Part shown: positions 59,614 through 64,000 of the stretch, in pieces
Numbering within the stretch: the first letter of the stretch is position 1
How the letters are laid out: every line of letters starts with the position of its first letter
DNA from: Bin87 sp965203985
GTDB taxonomy: Bacteria; Chloroflexota; Dehalococcoidia; Lucifugimonadales; UBA3495
Direction of reading: 5' to 3'
Length of the DNA stretch: 64,000 bases
Assembly (NCBI GenBank): GCA_965203985.1
Contig: CBDBDS010000002.1
Coordinates: 310,001-374,000 of the forward strand
Translations under genes and position numbers: made by a program
The notes under the pieces: model-generated
Told to the model about the DNA's origin: nothing
The model's input: the letters and a program-made list of their open reading frames with translations, nothing else
The model's database searches: none

Positions 59614-60651
59614 CTACAGCGGCAGGTACACGGCCTGGCCCGTCATGGCGCTGCGCCCCACCGCCTCGGTCCACTCCATGTAGTGGACGCCGGTCTCAAA
59701 GGCCACCATGTCCACGATTTCCGTGCCGCGGATGGCGTTGGTGAACTGCTCTTCGACCCGGTACCGGGCCTGCGTCTCGGGCGGGTTTGGCACTTCGGTC
59801 AATTCCGAATCACCGCGCTTGCCGGCCCACACCCGGCGCTGGGAGTCCACGTGAATCGTGCCCTCGGTGCCGAACATCCAGATCTGGCTGCCCCGGTTCA
59901 GGCCGGAGGTGGCGCTCATCTGCATGTGCACCTGCGCGCCGTTGGCCAGTTCGTAAAGTATGTCGATGTGGTCCGGGATGCTCACCGACGTGAGATGCCC
60001 GCTGTCGTCCCGCCGGTAGGGCACGTGCACCTTGCCCATGGCCATGACCCGGGTCCCCCGTCCCAGCCAGCGCATCATCGACTCGTAGGACGCGCCGATG
60101 TTCAGGGTGTTGTAGCCGCTGAGGATACGGTCGTGCCGCCAATGCAGAGGGCCGTCAAAATCGGCGAAGTTGTTCTGCAGCGACGTGAAGTCCACCGACA
60201 GCAGTTCGCCCAGGTGCACCTCGTCGATTAACCGCTTGATGACGTTGTCGATGGTGTAACTGGTGGAGGTCGGCGTGAGTTGACACACCAGATGGGGATG
60301 AGCCCGCGAGGCGGCCAGCATGTCCCGGGCCTCCGCGGCATCGTTGGCCATGCGGGCCTCGGTGAGCACGTGCTTGCCGGCCTCCAGCGCGGCCAGCGTC
60401 ATCGTGCGGTGCATATACGGCCAGGTCCCGATGCAGACGGCGTTGACCTCGTCGTCCTCCAGCACTTCGCGCCAGTGTCCGTACACCTTGGGGATGTTGA
60501 ACTGGTCCGCGATAACGCGTCCGGACTGGGCCGTCCGGTTCGCAACGGCCACTAACTCGCAATCGTCCACACCCTGGAAACCGGGAATATGACGGTTGCG
60601 GACGTTACCACCCGCCCCGATTAATCCAACCCGGATTGGTACTTCAGCCAT
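59614..60651 (-). CDS. Gfo/Idh/MocA-family oxidoreductase
   Basis: The 345-residue protein starts at ATG with AGGAGGA. The Rossmann domain has RVGLIGAGGNVRNRHIPGFQ (GxGGxxR loop), ELVAVANRTAQ and VNAVCIGTWPYMH. The conserved E-K-P strand of the family reads LTEARMAND, so the Lys thought to aid proton transfer is absent. The C-terminal alpha/beta domain binds the sugar or inositol-like substrate (TDNVIKRLIDEVHLGELLSVDF). The family oxidises or epimerises sugars, but this member may be altered. It is divergent from the maleate-isomerase-like gene, with 127 bases between them. Confidence 0.9.
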   Translation of the reverse strand: MAEVPIRVGLIGAGGNVRNRHIPGFQGVDDCELVAVANRTAQSGRVIADQFNIPKVYGHWREVLEDDEVNAVCIGTWPYMHRTMTLAALEAGKHVLTEARMANDAAEARDMLAASRAHPHLVCQLTPTSTSYTIDNVIKRLIDEVHLGELLSVDFTSLQNNFADFDGPLHWRHDRILSGYNTLNIGASYESMMRWLGRGTRVMAMGKVHVPYRRDDSGHLTSVSIPDHIDILYELANGAQVHMQMSATSGLNRGSQIWMFGTEGTIHVDSQRRVWAGKRGDSELTEVPNPPETQARYRVEEQFTNAIRGTEIVDMVAFETGVHYMEWTEAVGRSAMTGQAVYLPL

Positions 60652-60742
60652 AGTTTTCCTCCTCGATCATCCTTCGCGCACTGCGGCCGTTCGCCCATCG
60701 TGAGTTCTGGCCGCGCGGTCATTCCGGCTGCAATGCGGGCTG

Positions 60743-60748
60743 TATAAT
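60743..60748 (+). promoter_or_regulatory. Probable -10 element of the maleate-isomerase-like gene
   Basis: TATAAT at 60743-60748 lies 31 bases before the ATG and has TG just upstream. No good -35 hexamer is present at the usual spacing, so the match is partial. Confidence 0.55.
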
Positions 60749-60778
60749 ACGCCCGAATACGGCCAGGAGCAGCGAAAC

Positions 60779-61603
60779 ATGGCTAATCTGACCAACACGC
60801 AACGCATCGGCGCGCTGGTTCCCGCCACCAACCCGGTGGTGGAACCGGACTTCTACCGGGTGGTGCCGCCCGAGATAACCGTCCACTTCGAGCGAATGTG
60901 GAACGGCACCTGGGGCAGTCAGCCGGAAAATTCCGCCGAATCGGGCCACCGTCTCAGCATGACCAGCGCGGAAGCCAACGAGGTTGACTACGCACTGTTC
61001 GGCTTCGACGTCGGCAAGATGAACGAGGACGTGGCTCGCGGCGCCAGCGCCCTGTCCAACATCGGGCCCGACGTGCTCGTGTACGCCTGCACCTCCGGCA
61101 CCTGGCACAAGGGTTACATGGCCTATGACCAGGCGATGGCGAAGATCATGGAGGACGCCAGCGGCGTCCAGTCGATAACCGCCGTGACATCGTGCATCGC
61201 CGCCATGCGCCACATGGGCAGCCGGAAACTGAGCATCGCCGGTCCTTACCGCAACTTCCACCTGCGCAACCGCCTGAAGCCGCTGATGGAAGAGGCCGGA
61301 TTCGAGGTGCTGAGCGCGGACGGTGCGCCGTGGATGGAAGATTCGATGAACCCTCGGGAAATCGACATGGACCCGCCCCAGGCCATCATCGATTTTGCCC
61401 TTACGGTCGCCCATGACGAGGCCGACACCATCTTCCTGCCCGGCACCGCCTGGCGCGCCCTGGACGCGGTGGAAGAGCTGGAGCAGAAACTGGGCAAGAC
61501 GGTCATCTCCGTCAACCAGGCCACCATCTGGATGGCCCTGCGTCGGGTGGGCTGGACTGAACCGATCAACGGTTACGGCAGCCTGCTGCGCAATCTGGAT
61601 TGA
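60779..61603 (+). CDS. Asp/Glu racemase-superfamily protein, maleate-isomerase / AMDase-like
   Basis: The 274-residue protein starts at ATG with CAGGAG upstream. It resembles maleate cis-trans isomerase and arylmalonate decarboxylase: RIGALVPATNPVVEPDFYRVVP at the start, YACTSGTWHKG (Cys104, first active-site Cys) and TAVTSCIAAMRHMGSRKLSIAGPY. In maleate isomerase a second Cys follows the last core strand (FLSCTN). Here that spot reads FLPGTAWRAL with Gly222. Only one catalytic Cys remains, so the reaction may be a decarboxylation or racemisation variant. It begins a plus-strand pair with the esterase gene 45 bases downstream. Confidence 0.85.
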   Translation: MANLTNTQRIGALVPATNPVVEPDFYRVVPPEITVHFERMWNGTWGSQPENSAESGHRLSMTSAEANEVDYALFGFDVGKMNEDVARGASALSNIGPDVLVYACTSGTWHKGYMAYDQAMAKIMEDASGVQSITAVTSCIAAMRHMGSRKLSIAGPYRNFHLRNRLKPLMEEAGFEVLSADGAPWMEDSMNPREIDMDPPQAIIDFALTVAHDEADTIFLPGTAWRALDAVEELEQKLGKTVISVNQATIWMALRRVGWTEPINGYGSLLRNLD

Positions 61604-61648
61604 GCGAAGCATCAGACACATTGGCAACAACGGAACGGGAGGTTCAGC

Positions 61649-62524
61649 ATGGTCACCAGCAAGCAAGCGACCACCTACGAAGTCGACATTGAAGACGTGG
61701 AGTATCTCCGCCAAGGCGATGCGCCTTTGCTGGCGCGATTGTTCCGTCCCCGGGGCAACGGCCCCTTCCCCATCATGGTCGAGTTGCACGGCGGCGCGTG
61801 GGTGAGAGGCGACCGCCTGAACGGCAACCTGGCGAATGAGGCGCTGGCCCGCAACGGCGTCATCGTGGCGGCCCTGGACTTTCGCGTTCCGCCCGTTGCG
61901 GGGTATCCCGCCTCTTTCGCCGACATTCACTACGGAATCCGCTGGTGCAAGACCCAAGCCGCGGCGTGGAACGGCATTCCCGGCAAGGTCGGCGCGATGG
62001 GCACCTCCAGCGGCGCGCACCAGGCCATGCTCTTGGGTATGCGTCCCAACGATCCGCGCTACGCGGCGCTGCCCCTGTCGAACGGCGCCTCGGCGCGTGA
62101 CGGCACCCTGGGCTGCGTCATCATGGTGTCCCCGGTGATCGATCCGTTGGGCCGGTACCTGTACGCCAAGGGCCTGCGCGACGATGTGACCCCGCCGGCC
62201 GGCATGGCCGAGCGGGTGACGCCCAATCACGACGAGTACTGGGTGACGCAGGAAGCCATGGCGGAGGCTGCGCCGGCCCGTGCCCTGGCCGCCGGGGAGC
62301 GCATGGAACTCCCGCCTACCCTGTGCCTGGCCCGCTCCTACGAGGAAGCCCACCCGCGTCCGGACCTGGACGAATTCATCGCCCAGTACCGCAAGGCGGG
62401 CGGCCCCATCGACGTCAAGATCTTCGAAGGTGAAGGCGAGCGGCTGCTGGAGAACCCGACCACCCAAGTGGCGCAGGAGGCTCTGGAACGGATGACGGCG
62501 TTCATCCGTCAGCACCTGGGCTGA
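61649..62524 (+). CDS. Alpha/beta-hydrolase, esterase/lipase type
   Basis: The 291-residue enzyme starts at ATG with GGGAGG. It has the oxyanion motif ELHGGAWVRGDR (HGG of hormone-sensitive-lipase-like esterases) at residues about 49-60. YGIRWCKTQAAAWNGIPGKVGAMGTSSGAHQAML contains the nucleophile Ser. PGHD-like acid and C-terminal His regions are less clear. It looks like a carboxylesterase for small esters or lactones. A strong terminator follows. Confidence 0.88.
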   Translation: MVTSKQATTYEVDIEDVEYLRQGDAPLLARLFRPRGNGPFPIMVELHGGAWVRGDRLNGNLANEALARNGVIVAALDFRVPPVAGYPASFADIHYGIRWCKTQAAAWNGIPGKVGAMGTSSGAHQAMLLGMRPNDPRYAALPLSNGASARDGTLGCVIMVSPVIDPLGRYLYAKGLRDDVTPPAGMAERVTPNHDEYWVTQEAMAEAAPARALAAGERMELPPTLCLARSYEEAHPRPDLDEFIAQYRKAGGPIDVKIFEGEGERLLENPTTQVAQEALERMTAFIRQHLG

Positions 62525-62556
62525 GCACGAAGGTAACGGACGACGGAACGATCTCC

Positions 62557-62590
62557 GGAGGGCCGGGTTGCGGAACCTGGCCCTCCGCTG
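62557..62590 (+). terminator. Rho-independent terminator after the esterase gene
   Basis: A 13-bp stem with one wobble (62557-62569 with 62574-62586) closes a GCGG loop, with a TTTT run a few bases later. It ends the maleate-isomerase-like/esterase unit. Confidence 0.75.
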
Positions 62591-62713
62591 TTTTGGATTG
62601 ACGAGTCCGACCCATCCGTGTGGGCCGCACGGCCTTACACTTGCGCACAAAGCGTGATTTTGGTAGTAATCCGACAACATGAAAGGGGAAAGCCACGAAA
62701 AAGGAGTGCGATC

Positions 62714-63169
62714 ATGTCACGCGTTACGATGATTCAGCACATCAACATCCAGATCAGCGACAAGGACCGGAGCCGGGACTGGTACGAGAAGGTTTTTGGA
62801 GCGGAGTTCCTGGATCGAGGCCCCGAACTGAACCAGCGTCAACTACAGTTGAGAATCGGCAACGGCGAAATCCACAGCACCTTCACTCCCAACCCCAACC
62901 CGTCGGGCCACTTCGCGGTGGAGATCCACGATTGGGAGGAGATGATCGCCAACCTCGACGCGCTGGGCGTGCAGTACTCAAAACCCTCCATCCGCGAGTA
63001 CAGCGGCGGCCACTCCACGTATATCAACGACCCGGACGGGAACATGATCGAGTTGGTGCAGCACCCGCTGGGCCTGCGGGACTCCAGGGGCAACACCGTC
63101 GAAGTCGCCCACGATCCGGACGGGATGGTCTGGGCCCGCAAGCCCGGCTACGGTCCACCCACCGGGTAA
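62714..63169 (+). CDS. VOC-family protein (glyoxalase / dioxygenase fold)
   Basis: The ATG at 62714 has AAGGAG upstream, giving 151 residues. It has a single VOC module: TMIQHINIQISDKDRSRDWYEKVFGAEFLDRG (first His ligand at about residue 8), SGHFAVEIHDWEEMIANLDALGVQY (second His) and GGHSTYINDPDGNMIELVQHP (Glu ligand). The C-terminal extension GNTVEVAHDPDGMVWARKPG is specific to this protein. The lactonase gene follows 48 bases downstream, so the two are likely co-transcribed. The first VOC protein, at 2.3 kb, is a distant relative. Confidence 0.9.
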   Translation: MSRVTMIQHINIQISDKDRSRDWYEKVFGAEFLDRGPELNQRQLQLRIGNGEIHSTFTPNPNPSGHFAVEIHDWEEMIANLDALGVQYSKPSIREYSGGHSTYINDPDGNMIELVQHPLGLRDSRGNTVEVAHDPDGMVWARKPGYGPPTG

Positions 63170-63217
63170 CACCGGCGTCAACACCGCCCGCGGCACAACA
63201 ACCAGGGAGAAGAAGCG

Positions 63218-64000
63218 ATGCCTTATTACATGTACGTTGCCGTGCAGGGCGACAACAAGATCTCCGTCTTCACCATCGACCCCGATACCGGCGGCATGAC
63301 CTTGCAATCCGACGTGGCCGTTGACGGCGGCCCGTTCACCATGGCGATCAGTCCCGACCGCCGCTTCCTCTATGTGGGCTGCCGGGAGATCACCCAACTG
63401 GTCAGTTTCGAGATCGACCAGTCCAGCGGAGGACTGACGCGGAACGGTTCCGTGCCGCTGGACGCCTGGCCCGTGTACGTGGCCACAGACCGCCGGGGCC
63501 GGTTCGTGCTGTCGTCCTACTATCAAGGCGCGCGCGTGGCGGTGCATCCCATCGGCGATGACGGCTCGGTGGGCGGGGATCCCGTCGTATCGCTGGAAAC
63601 CGCCACCGGCGCCCACGCCATGCAGACCGATCCGACCAACGCCTACGCCTTCGTTCCGCACATCGCCGGCAACGGGCCCAACTCGATCTGGCAGTTCCGG
63701 TTCGACGAGAACACCGGCCAAATCACGCCCAACTCGCCGGCCACCGTGGACCCGGAGGAGTTCCTGGGGCCGCGACACTTCTGCTTCCATCCTTCGCTGG
63801 ACGTGCTCTACTTCTCCAACGAGCAGGGTTGCAGCGTCAGCGCGTACAACCTGGACACCTCAAACGGCACGCTGGCGCTGTTCCAGACTGTGACCACCCT
63901 GCCGCCGGAAGGATTCAGCGAGCGGAACACCTGCTCCCAGATCCAGATCACGTCGTCGGGACGGTTCCTGTTCGCGCCCAACCGCGGCCATGACAGCATC
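63218..64000 (+). CDS. Lactonase, 7-bladed beta-propeller (3' partial)
   Basis: The protein starts at ATG after CAGGGAGAAG and runs past the window end (261 residues visible). It is of the YbhE/6-phosphogluconolactonase-like family: each blade repeats a phrase such as KISVFTIDPDTGGMTLQ, PFTMAISPDRRFLYVGCR, LVSFEIDQSSGGLTRNG and SVSAYNLDTSNGTLALFQ. In this family the propeller hydrolyses lactones, including 6-phosphogluconolactone or muconolactone relatives. With the upstream dioxygenase-like and esterase genes, a lactone intermediate of catabolism is plausible but not shown. Confidence 0.87.
   Translation, partial: MPYYMYVAVQGDNKISVFTIDPDTGGMTLQSDVAVDGGPFTMAISPDRRFLYVGCREITQLVSFEIDQSSGGLTRNGSVPLDAWPVYVATDRRGRFVLSSYYQGARVAVHPIGDDGSVGGDPVVSLETATGAHAMQTDPTNAYAFVPHIAGNGPNSIWQFRFDENTGQITPNSPATVDPEEFLGPRHFCFHPSLDVLYFSNEQGCSVSAYNLDTSNGTLALFQTVTTLPPEGFSERNTCSQIQITSSGRFLFAPNRGHDSI

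Noticed and set aside
60719..62680. A 653-codon minus-strand frame
   Set aside because: It covers the maleate-isomerase-like and esterase genes in antisense; both have clear motifs and ribosome sites on the plus strand.

Overview
The window is high-GC, gene-dense bacterial DNA. I infer an uncultured Chloroflexota of the Dehalococcoidia/SAR202 kind, from the gene mix rather than from a marker phylogeny. That mix includes paired GMC oxidoreductases, a luciferase-like flavin enzyme, Gfo/Idh/MocA, VOC and LUD proteins, IS630 and IS5 transposase debris, and many short palindromic repeats of the CATTGCGAG and CCCGTGTCAAGCACGGG types. No rRNA or universal ribosomal protein gene is present to settle the taxonomy. 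mutS and one tRNA-Ile are the only clear housekeeping genes.

Layout. 0-3 kb: the end of an SCP-x-type thiolase with its OB-fold partner, a HicB-like zinc-ribbon protein and a VOC protein. 3-9.1 kb: an inverted-repeat element beside tRNA-Ile(GAU), then HAD hydrolase, mutS, a small HTH protein, cupin, crotonase and a YtxH protein behind a perfect sigma70 consensus promoter. 9.4-15.4 kb: hydantoinase, a Phd/VapC toxin-antitoxin pair, zinc alcohol dehydrogenase, an orphan with a D5-primase-like C-terminus, and an alpha/beta hydrolase. 15.7-18.8 kb: two adjacent paralogues that look like highly divergent tubulin/FtsZ-superfamily proteins. 19.7-23.9 kb: three exported proteins that suggest copper and nitrogen-oxide chemistry: a Calx-beta-like protein with a His-rich tail, a Cu/Zn superoxide dismutase and a lipoprotein NirK. 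24-31.9 kb: repeats, small membrane proteins and a graveyard of broken transposons.

32.0-45.0 kb is one minus-strand operon. It runs from a 2533-residue membrane protein with three transglutaminase modules, HEAT repeats and Ig-like domains, through a polytopic membrane protein, a MoxR ATPase and a DUF58 protein, to a small membrane protein. This is the MoxR/DUF58/TgpA arrangement with a greatly enlarged surface component whose first transglutaminase module has Ser in place of the catalytic Cys.

45.6-64 kb is catabolic: SDR, two GMC oxidoreductases, a parallel-beta-helix protein, a LigB-type dioxygenase, an orphan histidine kinase, a 6-phosphogluconate-dehydrogenase-like enzyme, rhodanese, luciferase-like monooxygenase, LUD, an isocitrate-lyase-fold enzyme, MocA-type oxidoreductase, a maleate-isomerase-like protein, an esterase, a VOC protein and a lactonase. 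Strong ribosome binding sites and 30-50 base gaps group 53.8-59.0 kb as one operon. The set looks suited to oxidising and cleaving organic acids or aromatic compounds, but several members lack the residues that define their family's classical reaction, so the substrates cannot be read from the sequence.

The most unusual items are the paired tubulin-like genes, the triple-transglutaminase operon, two families of transposon-like inverted-repeat elements, and a short palindrome that sits inside transposase genes and at their breakpoints.
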